DNA of 11,460 bases from CAZQQN01 sp964549595 (lineage in GTDB: Bacteria > Bacteroidota > Bacteroidia > CAILMK01 > CAYYUA01), in assembly GCA_964549595.1 (NCBI GenBank), contig CAZJWK010000092.1:1-11460 (forward strand), given 5' to 3'. Shown piece by piece: positions 1 through 8,213 of the stretch. The notes below the pieces were generated by a model, which worked only from the letters and a program-made list of their open reading frames with translations, was not told the DNA's origin and ran no database searches. The position numbers and the translations under genes are program-made. Positions within the stretch are counted from its first letter, which is position 1; every line of letters starts with the position of its first letter.

Positions 1-135
1 TTCCTATTATCCCCTCTAAGGGATACAATAAAAGGTACTTGCCAAAAAATTGAATCATTTACTGCTACCGGGAACTGTTTCTCCTTCTCGCTAATTATTT
101 TACGGTGTATTAAAGGGAATTAAAACACAAGCCTT
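1..135. other. Left edge: upstream of mfd, neighbouring gene unresolved
   Basis: No complete gene fits here. Two partial readings touch the edge. On the minus strand an ATG at 56-58 opens a frame that runs out of the window and begins MIQFFGKYLLLYPLEG, a hydrophobic start. On the plus strand a frame enters from the left and ends at TGA 51-53 after PSKGYNKRYLPKN. Both are under 20 codons, so neither can be assigned. A short dyad, TATCCC at 8-13 and GGGATA at 20-25, lies at the edge without a T-run and is not a convincing terminator. Confidence 0.3.
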
Positions 136-143
136 TAATTTTG
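136..143 (+). promoter_or_regulatory. Candidate -7 box of the mfd promoter
   Basis: TAATTTTG matches the Bacteroidota -7 consensus TAnnTTTG exactly. It lies 46 bases before the mfd TTG start, which would give a leader of roughly 40 bases. No good TTTG -33 box sits about 20 bases further up, so the match rests on the -7 element alone in AT-rich sequence. Confidence 0.35.
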
Positions 144-189
144 TTTTTTAAGAAGAAGGTCAATACCCTGAAGCAAAGGACATTTTATT

Positions 190-3100
190 TTGAACGAGCA
201 GGATATTTTAGCGCACTACCTAAAGCTACCGGTTGTAAACACCATCAATCAAAGGATTGAGCAGGAAGCGGAATTAGTGGCACATTTCGCCGGACTTAAA
301 GGTTCGGGACGGAGCGTTGTGTTGTCGGCTTTATTCCAAAGCAATGCTTATAACCAGCTTATCATGCTTTCGGGCCGTGAAAATGCGCGGTATTGTTATA
401 CGGACCTTCAAGCCTTTTCGGAAGAAAAGAAAATTCACTTTTTCCCTTCGCCTTACAAAAAGGATGATCCGGAAAAAGGCAATGACAATGAGGCCATCCT
501 TGAGCGTACGGATGTGTTAAATGCGGTTAAAGGCGAAACTTCGACCGGTCACCTCATAGTCACTTATCCCGAAGCCTTGGCCGAAAAGGTCATTACCCGG
601 GAAAAGCTGCAGGAGAATACATTTCAGGTTAAGGTTGGCGATCAACTGGATATTGATTTCATCATTGACTTTTTGACGGAATACGGCTTTGAAAGGACGG
701 ATTTTGTTTTTGAAGCCGGGTCCTTTTCTATCCGTGGAGGCATTGTGGATATTTTTTCCTATGCCAATGAAAAGCCTTACCGAATAGAATTCTTCGAGGA
801 TCAGGTTGATTCTATACGGATGTTTGATCCCGAGTCCCAGCTTTCCATCAAAAAGCTTCATTCCGTTACGATTATACCCAACATGGAGGAAAAAGGGGAA
901 AGCACATCCTTTATTCCTTTCCTGGATTATTTGCCAAAGAATACCATTGCGGTTTACGATGATTTGTTTTACCTCACTGAAGTCATTGATAAATTCAGAG
1001 ACAATGCAGAGAAAATTTACCAGGATGATCCGGAGGTTTTTGAAATGCAACCCGCTGAGTTCCTGGATAACGGCAAAAATTTCATTGAAACCATTCAGCA
1101 ATTTCCCCGGTTGGAAATTGGCCCCAAGCCTTATTTTAACCCCTCCTTACTGGAAGATTTCAACATGTTGCCCCAACCTTCTTTTAACAAAAATTTCCGA
1201 TTGCTAAGGGATGCCCTTCAGGAAAACACCCGTGAAGGTTATCAGAACTTCATCTTTTCCGAATCCGGTAAGCAAATTGAACGGATTTATGCGATTTTCG
1301 AAGACCAGGGCGTGGAAGTGGACTTTGTACCCGTTTACAAGAGCTTGCATGAAGGTTTTATCGATAAGGACCTTAAATTGGCCTGCTATTCCGAGCACCA
1401 GATTTTCAACCGGTACCACAAATTCAAATCAACCAACTATTACAAAGGGAAACAAGCCCTTACCCTAAAAGAACTCCGTGAACTACATTCCGGGGATTAT
1501 GTGACTCACGTGGATCATGGTGTGGGTGTTTTCAGAGGAATGACCAAAATCCAGAATAATGGCAGAACCCAGGAGGCTGTTCGATTGGAATATAAGGGCG
1601 GGGATATGCTTTATGTAAACATCCACTCCCTTCACAAAATTTCCCGCTACCAGGGCAAGGAAGGGAAGTCCCCCACTTTAAACAAACTCGGGACCAATAA
1701 GTGGGCCAATACCAAACAAAAAGCCAAGAATAAGGTCAAGGATATTGCCAGGGACCTGATCAAACTTTATGCGCAAAGAAAATCGGAACAAGGTTTCAGG
1801 TTTTCACCCGATACCTACCTGCAAACCCAAATGGAAGCGTCTTTCCTTTACGAAGATACTCCTGACCAGGCCAAAGCCACGGAAGACATTAAGTATGACA
1901 TGGAAAATGAGTACCCGATGGATCGCCTTATTTGCGGGGATGTAGGGTTTGGTAAGACGGAAATTGCGATGCGGGCTGCGTTTAAAGCCATCACTGAAGG
2001 CAAACAAGTAGCCATTTTGGTGCCGACAACCATTTTATGCCTTCAGCATTATAAAACCTTCCAGGAGCGGTTCAAGGATTTCCCGGTTTCGGTTGAGTAT
2101 ATTTCCCGCTTTCGCTCCAGGAAACAACAAACCCAAACCATTAAAAAACTGGAATCGGGGGAAGCTGATATTGTGGTTGGGACGCATCGCTTAACGGGCA
2201 AAGACCTCAAGTTTAAGGATCTTGGCCTCCTGATTATTGATGAAGAGCAAAAATTCGGGGTTTCTTCCAAGGAAAAGCTTAGGGCCATGAAGACCAACAT
2301 TGACACGCTTACCATGACGGCAACTCCTATACCCCGAACATTGCAATTTTCCCTGATGGGAGCCAGGGACTTGTCCATTATCAATACGCCGCCGCCTAAC
2401 CGCCAACCCGTGGAAACATACGTAGAAGTCTGGGATCAGGATAAGATCAAAGAGGCCATAGAAAATGAGATGGAACGGGGTGGCCAGGTATTCTTTGTCC
2501 ATAACCGGATCAGTGATATTTACGCCATTCACGATACTTTAAAGGACCTTGTACCTCAGGCCCATATTGCGGTAGGCCACGGGCAAATGGAAGGGAAAAA
2601 GCTGGAAGAGGTAATGCTCAATTTTGTGGATGGCTATTATGATGTATTACTTTCTACATCCATAGTGGAAAACGGGCTGGACATATCCAATGCCAATACC
2701 ATTATCATCAATCAGGCTCAGAATTTTGGCCTGAGTGATTTGTATCAATTGCGGGGCCGGGTTGGGCGATCAAATATTAAGGCCTACGCCTACCTCTTAA
2801 CGCCGCCAAAATCCGTATTGACCCAAGATGCGAAAAGGCGTTTATCGGCCCTTGAAGAATTTACCGATTTAGGCAGCGGTTTCAATATTGCCATGCGTGA
2901 CCTCGATATTCGTGGTGCAGGGAATTTACTGGGAGCCGAACAAAGTGGTTTCATTGCAGAGGTAGGTTTTGAAATGTACCAGAAAATCCTGAATGAAGCC
3001 CTTCAAGAACTTAAGCACACGGAATTTAAACACCTGTTCCGAGAAGGTCAGCGAAATACAGAGGCAGATATCTATACAAGCAATGAATGCCAGATCGATA

Positions 3101-3555
3101 CCGATCTGGAGATCCTGATACCAGACTATTACGTAAGTAATGTGGAGGAACGTTTGAACCTTTATCAATCGCTGAACAACCTAAATGATGAAAGTGAGCT
3201 TCAGGCTTTCCGGCAAAACCTGGAAGATCGCTTTGGACCCATTCCTTCACAAACGGAAGAATTGCTGGATACCATCCGGTTAAAATGGCTTGCCATGGAA
3301 ATGGGTATTGAGAAAATCATCCTGAAAAATGGTAAGCTTAAAGCGAATTTCATGGGCTCTGAACAAAATAATGAATTTTACCAGTCCGATAAATTCGGGG
3401 AAATCCTTTCATACGTTCATCAATATCCTGAGCAATGCAGGTTTGATCAGAAAAAGGAAGGCTTGCAACTAACCATTTTCAAAGTCCGCAACATACAAGA
3501 TGCGTTGCAGACGTTAAGCAGTATAGCCGGAAAAGAGGAAGTGGTTACAGGATAA
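190..3555 (+). CDS. mfd: Transcription-repair coupling factor Mfd
   Basis: This ATP-driven DNA translocase removes RNA polymerase stalled at template-strand lesions and recruits UvrA for nucleotide excision repair. The 1121-residue product has the full family layout. The UvrB-like N-terminal module carries GGIVDIF near 183-189, and its Walker A is degenerate (GLKGSGRS, 35-42), as usual in Mfd. An RNA polymerase-interaction domain begins near 435 (GDYVTHVDHGVGVF). The translocase has Walker A GDVGFGKT (583-590), GTHRL (664-668), DEEQ (684-687), TATPIPRTL (710-718), GHGQM (796-800), STSIVENGLD (822-831) and QLRGRVGR (853-860). The TRG motif spans about 891-922, and a C-terminal UvrA-binding-type domain follows from roughly 970. 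The start is TTG: an in-frame TGA at 169-171 blocks extension, no ATG or GTG lies between, and AAAGGA at 175-180 is nine bases upstream. No key motif is missing. Confidence 0.98.
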   Translation: MNEQDILAHYLKLPVVNTINQRIEQEAELVAHFAGLKGSGRSVVLSALFQSNAYNQLIMLSGRENARYCYTDLQAFSEEKKIHFFPSPYKKDDPEKGNDNEAILERTDVLNAVKGETSTGHLIVTYPEALAEKVITREKLQENTFQVKVGDQLDIDFIIDFLTEYGFERTDFVFEAGSFSIRGGIVDIFSYANEKPYRIEFFEDQVDSIRMFDPESQLSIKKLHSVTIIPNMEEKGESTSFIPFLDYLPKNTIAVYDDLFYLTEVIDKFRDNAEKIYQDDPEVFEMQPAEFLDNGKNFIETIQQFPRLEIGPKPYFNPSLLEDFNMLPQPSFNKNFRLLRDALQENTREGYQNFIFSESGKQIERIYAIFEDQGVEVDFVPVYKSLHEGFIDKDLKLACYSEHQIFNRYHKFKSTNYYKGKQALTLKELRELHSGDYVTHVDHGVGVFRGMTKIQNNGRTQEAVRLEYKGGDMLYVNIHSLHKISRYQGKEGKSPTLNKLGTNKWANTKQKAKNKVKDIARDLIKLYAQRKSEQGFRFSPDTYLQTQMEASFLYEDTPDQAKATEDIKYDMENEYPMDRLICGDVGFGKTEIAMRAAFKAITEGKQVAILVPTTILCLQHYKTFQERFKDFPVSVEYISRFRSRKQQTQTIKKLESGEADIVVGTHRLTGKDLKFKDLGLLIIDEEQKFGVSSKEKLRAMKTNIDTLTMTATPIPRTLQFSLMGARDLSIINTPPPNRQPVETYVEVWDQDKIKEAIENEMERGGQVFFVHNRISDIYAIHDTLKDLVPQAHIAVGHGQMEGKKLEEVMLNFVDGYYDVLLSTSIVENGLDISNANTIIINQAQNFGLSDLYQLRGRVGRSNIKAYAYLLTPPKSVLTQDAKRRLSALEEFTDLGSGFNIAMRDLDIRGAGNLLGAEQSGFIAEVGFEMYQKILNEALQELKHTEFKHLFREGQRNTEADIYTSNECQIDTDLEILIPDYYVSNVEERLNLYQSLNNLNDESELQAFRQNLEDRFGPIPSQTEELLDTIRLKWLAMEMGIEKIILKNGKLKANFMGSEQNNEFYQSDKFGEILSYVHQYPEQCRFDQKKEGLQLTIFKVRNIQDALQTLSSIAGKEEVVTG

Positions 3556-3577
3556 ATGGGTTTTTTGCCCATATCTA

Positions 3578-3585
3578 TAACTTTG
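3578..3585 (+). promoter_or_regulatory. Candidate -7 box ahead of the alpha/beta hydrolase gene
   Basis: TAACTTTG matches TAnnTTTG exactly, in the 107-base gap between mfd and the hydrolase gene. The leader would be about 70 bases. The only nearby TTG (3565-3567) is about 10 bases away, too close for a -33 box. Read-through from mfd is an equally good explanation, because no strong terminator lies between the genes. Confidence 0.3.
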
Positions 3586-3662
3586 ATAAAGGCAGGCTTA
3601 TAGAATTTTTCTTAATTTGGACACATTGAATCAGGAAGCATGGTGGCATAAATATTTATCCT

Positions 3663-4475
3663 ATGCGTTCTTTTTTGGTTTTTGTGCTAATCCTTGTGGG
3701 GTTGTACTTAATTTATGGTTTGCTGGTTTTTTTATTGCAAAAAACAGTGATTTTTCACCCCAGAACCCTATCTGAAAACCACACCTTTAAGTTTGACAGT
3801 ATCAATCAAGAATACGAGGAATTAAATATAGAAGCCCATGATGGTATTCTCCTGAATGCCCTTCTTTTTAAAGTCAAAAAACCGAAGGGAATCATTGTGT
3901 TCTTTCATGGCAATGCGGGTAATATTGCCAACTGGGGAATGTTAGCCCCCACTTATCTTAACTTCGGTTATCACTTCCTGGTTTGGGATTATAGGGAATA
4001 TGGAAAGACAGGAGGAACATTGACCTATTCAAACCTGATTCAGGATTCGGAAGCCGTTGTGAACTATGCCGGAGAAAAATTTCCGGATTTAGAAATCATC
4101 CCTTATGGGGCTTCTTTGGGCACTTCATTGGCGGCGCATGTGGCCGATAAAAACCAAACGCCAAAAGTGGTTTTGGAAACGCCCTATTATTCCATGAAAA
4201 GGCTTGCTAAAACACATTTTCCCGGTTTACCCCATGACATCCTTTTAAGATTTCCATTCAATACCTCCGAACCATTGAAAACTTATCAGGGTGACATTTA
4301 TGCCATTCATGGTGCCAAGGATAATGTTATTCCTTATCACCATTCAAAGTCCCTGAAATCGGCTTTTCCGGATAAAATGCAATTAACCATTGTTGAGAAT
4401 AGCGGCCACAATGACCTGCATTACCATCAAGCTTTTCAGGATTGGCTTAAAAAAGTCCTTAATAGCGCTGATTAA
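3663..4475 (+). CDS. Membrane-anchored alpha/beta hydrolase (serine hydrolase)
   Basis: This 270-residue protein has one N-terminal hydrophobic segment (about residues 3-25), likely a signal anchor that leaves the enzyme facing the periplasm. The rest is a complete alpha/beta-hydrolase fold. It shows the oxyanion-hole strand FFHGNAGN (80-87) and the nucleophile elbow GASLG with Ser151. Asp220 lies in HGAKDNVIP and His249 in SGHND, giving a plausible Ser-Asp-His triad. The HGNAGN motif and overall length resemble the broad BEM46/ABHD13-like or S9-like hydrolase group. These are annotated as esterases or peptidases, but the substrate cannot be read from sequence. It starts 107 bases after mfd on the same strand. 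There is no good SD before the ATG, which is common in this phylum. The catalytic class is secure; the role is unknown. Confidence 0.9.
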   Translation: MRSFLVFVLILVGLYLIYGLLVFLLQKTVIFHPRTLSENHTFKFDSINQEYEELNIEAHDGILLNALLFKVKKPKGIIVFFHGNAGNIANWGMLAPTYLNFGYHFLVWDYREYGKTGGTLTYSNLIQDSEAVVNYAGEKFPDLEIIPYGASLGTSLAAHVADKNQTPKVVLETPYYSMKRLAKTHFPGLPHDILLRFPFNTSEPLKTYQGDIYAIHGAKDNVIPYHHSKSLKSAFPDKMQLTIVENSGHNDLHYHQAFQDWLKKVLNSAD

Positions 4476-4674
4476 GCATTTTTTCTAAATTAAAAGGGTA
4501 TTAAGTCTTATCATAAAGGGCCCCCTGTGGATTTTATAAAGAATGAGGAATGGGATTGGTGAAAGGTACTCAAAAAAATTGGCCAATACCATTTATTAAG
4601 TTGGGAACAAAAGGGTTTTAACGGTAATAATTTTTTTCCTGTTTTTCTGAATTTTATAATTAAAAAAGTTTTCA

Positions 4675-4682
4675 GACCTTTG
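4675..4682 (+). promoter_or_regulatory. Candidate -7 box of the PfkB kinase promoter
   Basis: GACCTTTG, followed by CA, differs from the common Bacteroidota form TACCTTTGCA by one base. It sits 28 bases before the kinase ATG. The 235-base gap before this gene is AT-rich and otherwise holds no gene. A -33 TTTG at the expected distance is not evident. Confidence 0.35.
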
Positions 4683-4710
4683 CAATCTTAAAATCAAAAA
4701 AGCTAACGAT

Positions 4711-5643
4711 ATGGGATTAAACACAGTAGGATCCGTGGCATTTGATGCCATTGAAACACCTTTTGGCAAAACCGACAAGATTGTAGGGGGCGCTGCTCCG
4801 TATATTGTACTTTCCGCATCTTATTTTGGGTTGGATAACAATAACCTAATTGCTGTTGTAGGGGAAGATTTTCCGAATGAATACATCGATCTATTCAAAA
4901 AGCGGGGTATCAATACAGAAGGCCTTGAAGTACAGGAAGGCGGAAAAACCTTCTTCTGGCACGGCCAGTACCATACGGATATGAATACCCGGGACACCTT
5001 GAAAACCGAGCTTAATGTATTGGGGGAATTTGACCCCAAAATTCCTGAAAGTTACCAAAAAGAGGATTACCTCATGCTGGGTAACCTTACTCCGCAAGTA
5101 CAAAAAGCTGTTATAGACAGGCAAGAAAAGCGGCCCAAACTCATTGCACTTGATACAATGAATTTGTGGATTGAGAATGAAAATGAGGCCCTCAAGGATG
5201 TCATACAGCACATTGATGTCTTAATCATAAATGATGAAGAAGCCCGTCAACTTTCCAATGAATATTCATTGAAAACCGCTGCTCGCAAAATCCTGGAGAT
5301 GGGACCGGAATACCTGGTGATCAAGAAAGGGGAACATGGCGCGCTTCTTTTTCACGGAGAAGAAATATTTAATGCGCCCGGCTTACCACTTGAAGAGGTT
5401 TTTGACCCGACCGGCGCTGGTGACACCTTTGCTGGCGGTTTTATGGGTTATTTGGCCAAATCTGACGACATTTCATTTGAAAACATGAAAAGGGCTGTCA
5501 TTTATGGTTCTACCATGGCCTCTTTCTGTGTTGAGAAATTCGGAACCGAACAATTGCAAAACCTGACCGAAAAACAGGTTAACGACCGGTTGAATCAATT
5601 CCTGAAGTTGGCGCATGTAGAAATGAAGCTTCAACCGGCGTAA
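4711..5643 (+). CDS. PfkB/ribokinase-family carbohydrate or nucleoside kinase
   Basis: This cytoplasmic kinase should transfer phosphate from ATP to a sugar or nucleoside hydroxyl. The 310 residues carry the family signatures. Near the N-terminus are Asp12, in the substrate-contact region, and the Gly-Gly pair at 26-27 (IVGGAAP). The NDEE sequence at 174-177 fits the N-x-x-E magnesium/phosphate motif, and KKGEHGALL follows at 205-213. The second PfkB signature is DPTGAGDTFAGGF (232-244), with the catalytic base Asp238 in the anion hole. The opening GSVAFDAIETPFGKTDKI is typical of an uncharacterised Bacteroidota PfkB group. Length is normal for ribokinase or adenosine kinase relatives. The gene stands alone: 235 bases separate it from the hydrolase and a strong terminator follows. 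No neighbouring sugar-utilisation gene hints at the substrate. Family certain, substrate unknown. Confidence 0.93.
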   Translation: MGLNTVGSVAFDAIETPFGKTDKIVGGAAPYIVLSASYFGLDNNNLIAVVGEDFPNEYIDLFKKRGINTEGLEVQEGGKTFFWHGQYHTDMNTRDTLKTELNVLGEFDPKIPESYQKEDYLMLGNLTPQVQKAVIDRQEKRPKLIALDTMNLWIENENEALKDVIQHIDVLIINDEEARQLSNEYSLKTAARKILEMGPEYLVIKKGEHGALLFHGEEIFNAPGLPLEEVFDPTGAGDTFAGGFMGYLAKSDDISFENMKRAVIYGSTMASFCVEKFGTEQLQNLTEKQVNDRLNQFLKLAHVEMKLQPA

Positions 5644-5675
5644 AGTAAGTAACAAAAAATCGGAATGGAATCATT

Positions 5676-5709
5676 AAAAAGCCCCGCAGTCTTTACTCGG
5701 GGCTTTTTT
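5676..5709. terminator. Bidirectional intrinsic terminator between convergent genes
   Basis: An 11-base perfect stem is formed by AAAAAGCCCCG (5676-5686) and CGGGGCTTTTT (5698-5708). The 11-base loop can add a short AGT/ACT pairing. A T-run follows on the plus strand. The A-run on the left side becomes a T-run on the minus strand. It lies 32 bases past the kinase stop and about 100 bases past the minus-strand DUF5723 stop, so it can serve both. Confidence 0.9.
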
Positions 5710-5809
5710 AGTGCCTTATATTTCAATGATTAAAAACCCAATGGATCATTTTGCCCATTGCTTAAATAATTTCATAATGGAAAGTTTCAGCTCAGGGGCT
5801 AAGGGCTAA

Positions 5810-7231
5810 TCAAAAGCGAAACCTTAGAAAACCAGTGCTAAGGGAAAGGGTTGGTCCTTGATCCCTGAAAAATGTTATGGCGTCTCTTGAAGCAATGCCA
5901 AACTCATAAGTGCCACCCCCCAGAATAAATTGAATTCCAACCGGTATATTGGTCGTATAATTTCCTCCTGTAACCAAACCTGTTGAGATTTTTAGCCACG
6001 GAATGGGTCTGACATCACCACCGAATGCCCATATCGCTCTTTCATAGTTACCGGGCACTTTGTTGAACGGAATTACCACATCTGTTCCCACTTGAAGAAA
6101 TTCTTTAATGATTTCATAACTGGCTCCAACACGCATATTTGTTGGTAAGGAAGTTTCCCGCTCTTCTGTGCCTTTCCAACGGAAAAGACCACTATCACTG
6201 GTGAAGTCCTGCACTTCGGCAAATATGTTGTAACTATCAAAACCTGAATTATTTAGGCTAACTAAATCCACATTCCTTAATTCATAAACATTGCCATCCC
6301 ATGTTATGGAACCAATATCATTTACGGCAAATCCCAATTTAATCTTTTCATCATAGACGGCGCTGGCGCCTAAATCTAATCCCCATCCATTTCCTACTGT
6401 TTTTGGTAAAATACCACTTCCTTCTTGAACCGTGGAAGGATTCTTATTGGCTGCATCACCATAATCTATATCTATCTTGGGGGTTGTGGCTGAATAAGCC
6501 AAAAGGTCACCGTCTTTCACCTCAATCCTTATTCTGGCATTACCCTGCACGTATTTTAAACCTAATCCTCCATAAACCTCTATATCATTTACGGAAAAAA
6601 TTTTCCTGCCGTAAGAAAGATTGTATTCCCTTAGCCAATTGAATTTTATTTTAGAATCTTCGAATAAACTCTTAAAGGATCTGGGAGCGTTAGAAATACC
6701 TGTAGTATCATTACCGGAGGTCTTAAATTTATCAAAATATTTAGCATTGTACCCCCTAAATAAAATATCGGAAACGGTAGAATTAAACTTTGAATACCAC
6801 TGAACCCTTTCGGTTATCCGGAAACCAATGCCGCCAATGGTCTCATTTTGAAAGGCTACCCCAAGCAAAGAAAGATCACCTTCAAATTGAAAACCTTCAT
6901 TGGCAAAATTTTCTGCGGCTTTGATCTTCTGGGCATAATTCAAGCGGGATTCATTAAATGCCACTAAATCTTCACGCAATTTTTGTTTGGTCAGGGCTGT
7001 GGAATGGGCTGAATAAGCACCTTCAAGCAAACCAATGGAAAAACTCTTGTTTCTAACCGGGTTCCATCCAAGATTGGACGGGTTTATACTTATGGCCTGA
7101 TAATCCGAAGCAAATGTGGTAGAAACGCCGGCCTTCCCGGTGGACTTAAAGGAACTGTTTTCTATTTGAGCGCTGGAATTAAAGCAGAAAAAAAGGCTTA
7201 TTGCGAGGAAGATGCTTAAATTTTTTACCAT
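5810..7231 (-). CDS. DUF5723-type outer-membrane beta-barrel protein
   Basis: This is an exported protein of 473 residues from the chosen ATG. It has a clean signal peptide: Lys3, a hydrophobic core LSIFLAISLFF, and probable cleavage after SSA (19-21), leaving Gln22 first. The mature start GKAGVSTTFASDYQAISINP, then SNLG, is the hallmark opening of the Bacteroidota DUF5723 family, which resembles FadL/PorV-like barrels. The body alternates polar and hydrophobic residues, with many Gly and aromatics, and ends LRFRF. A terminal Phe is typical of barrels inserted by the BAM machinery. The frame also extends to a GTG at 7255, adding eight residues before the signal peptide. I prefer the ATG at 7231 because it gives a standard signal peptide. 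It sits 200 bases from aroE and appears to be transcribed alone. Ligand and role are unknown. Confidence 0.85.
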   Translation of the reverse strand: MVKNLSIFLAISLFFCFNSSAQIENSSFKSTGKAGVSTTFASDYQAISINPSNLGWNPVRNKSFSIGLLEGAYSAHSTALTKQKLREDLVAFNESRLNYAQKIKAAENFANEGFQFEGDLSLLGVAFQNETIGGIGFRITERVQWYSKFNSTVSDILFRGYNAKYFDKFKTSGNDTTGISNAPRSFKSLFEDSKIKFNWLREYNLSYGRKIFSVNDIEVYGGLGLKYVQGNARIRIEVKDGDLLAYSATTPKIDIDYGDAANKNPSTVQEGSGILPKTVGNGWGLDLGASAVYDEKIKLGFAVNDIGSITWDGNVYELRNVDLVSLNNSGFDSYNIFAEVQDFTSDSGLFRWKGTEERETSLPTNMRVGASYEIIKEFLQVGTDVVIPFNKVPGNYERAIWAFGGDVRPIPWLKISTGLVTGGNYTTNIPVGIQFILGGGTYEFGIASRDAITFFRDQGPTLSLSTGFLRFRF

Positions 7232-7280
7232 AACCTGTTGTTTTTGATTGAACACCTAACATATACGATAAAACGCCTAT

Positions 7281-7288
7281 CAAAAGTA
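7281..7288 (-). promoter_or_regulatory. Candidate -7 box of the DUF5723 gene promoter
   Basis: Read on the minus strand this is TACTTTTG, an exact TAnnTTTG match, 49 bases before the preferred ATG at 7231. About 20 bases further upstream (near 7308-7312) there is only TTTTC, one base off the TTTG -33 consensus. It supports separate transcription of this gene, distinct from the DUF368-aroE operon. Confidence 0.45.
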
Positions 7289-7399
7289 AAAAAATATAAT
7301 AGTTGGTGAAAATATCCTGGTGTTTTTTATCCTTAAATCAGAAATCCCTTGCCAAAAGTTTTCACAGTTAGGAAAAATATTCCCAATGCATAAAGGTTT

Positions 7400-7424
7400 A
7401 AATTAGAAAACCGGTTTCAAATTT
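7400..7424. repeat. Imperfect 25-base palindrome in the aroE-DUF5723 gap
   Basis: AAATTAGAAAACC (7400-7412) pairs with GGTTTCAAATTT (7413-7424), with one mismatch and one extra A. The centre, AAACCGGTTT (7408-7417), is a perfect palindrome. It lies about 30 bases past the aroE stop and about 110 bases upstream of the DUF5723 -7 box. There is no G+C-rich stem or T-run, so it looks more like a protein-binding dyad than a terminator. Function is a guess. Confidence 0.4.
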
Positions 7425-7454
7425 CCATTATGAATTCAATTTATATATAGCATT

Positions 7455-8207
7455 TTATAGATCTGGTTTATTCCAGATTTCCCAGCTTTTCTCGGCTTGC
7501 TTTTCCAGCATTTCGTATCCATTTTTGGTCATTGCTCCTCGTTTTTGGGCCTCTGCCATAAATCGGGTTAATGAAGGATTGTATATCAGGTCATACACAA
7601 GGTGATTACTGGTAATTCCTTCATAGGGAATGGGCGGGCATTCTTCAGTTCTGGGATGCATGCCTAATGGTGTGGTGTTAATGATGAGGGTACAATGGTT
7701 GATAAATGCCGATGTGAGGTTTTCATAGGTGACGTTGTCAGGGTTATTTTTCCGGGAAACCACCCAAAAGGAAATGCCTAATTGGGCCAGGATATGTTTC
7801 ACTGCCAGACTGGCCCCTCCACTTCCCAGTATTAAAGCGTTATTGTGCCAGGATTGCAGCAATGGCTTCAAACTTTCGCGAAAACCATGGATGTCCGTAT
7901 TGAAACCTTTCATAAAAAAGTCCTTACCCTGATGAAAAATTTTAATGGTATTGACTGCACCGACTTTGAAGGCTTCCCCATCCAGGGTGTTTAGGTAGGG
8001 TTTTACGGCTTGTTTATAGGGCACCGTTACATTTAAACCTTCCAAATTCGGGTGGCGAATGACCAATTGAGGCAGTCCCTCAATAGCCGATAAGGGAAAA
8101 AGGTGGTATTCACAGTTTTTAATCCCCATTTTTTCAAACTTTTTGGCAAAATAATCCCCGGAAAAACTATGTTCAAGGGGATAGCCGATGAGCCCGAAAA
8201 GCCGCAT
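7455..8207 (-). CDS. aroE: Shikimate dehydrogenase (NADP+)
   Basis: AroE reduces 3-dehydroshikimate to shikimate with NADPH, the fourth step after DAHP synthase entry in the chorismate pathway, in the cytoplasm. The 250-residue length suits the compact Bacteroidota form. Shikimate-site residues are visible: HSFS (13-16), NVTVPYK with catalytic Lys65, AVNT (84-87), and FNTD with catalytic Asp105. The Rossmann dinucleotide loop is GSGGA (128-132). SR at 151-152 is placed to contact the NADP 2'-phosphate. NTTPLGM (177-183), DLIYNP and the C-terminal NGYEML..Q (Gln237) complete the set. Its ATG lies six bases after the stop of the DUF368 gene on the same strand, so the two are almost certainly co-transcribed and probably translationally coupled. 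No clear SD is seen. Confident call. Confidence 0.97.
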   Translation of the reverse strand: MRLFGLIGYPLEHSFSGDYFAKKFEKMGIKNCEYHLFPLSAIEGLPQLVIRHPNLEGLNVTVPYKQAVKPYLNTLDGEAFKVGAVNTIKIFHQGKDFFMKGFNTDIHGFRESLKPLLQSWHNNALILGSGGASLAVKHILAQLGISFWVVSRKNNPDNVTYENLTSAFINHCTLIINTTPLGMHPRTEECPPIPYEGITSNHLVYDLIYNPSLTRFMAEAQKRGAMTKNGYEMLEKQAEKSWEIWNKPDL

Positions 8208-8213
8208 TCAGAT

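Noticed and set aside
31..60. Similarity between AAAGGTACT...AAAAAATTG near 32-51 and near 4563-4582
   Set aside because: The match is short, gapped and AT-rich, and the flanks do not align. It is not enough to call a dispersed repeat.
517..1101. Long minus-strand reading frame (194 codons) inside mfd
   Set aside because: It is antisense to a fully conserved part of mfd, has no recognisable family, and no promoter or start signal. It is a shadow of mfd codon use.
3556..3572. Hairpin ATGGG/CCCAT right after the mfd stop
   Set aside because: The stem has only five base pairs and no T-run follows, so I do not call it a terminator.
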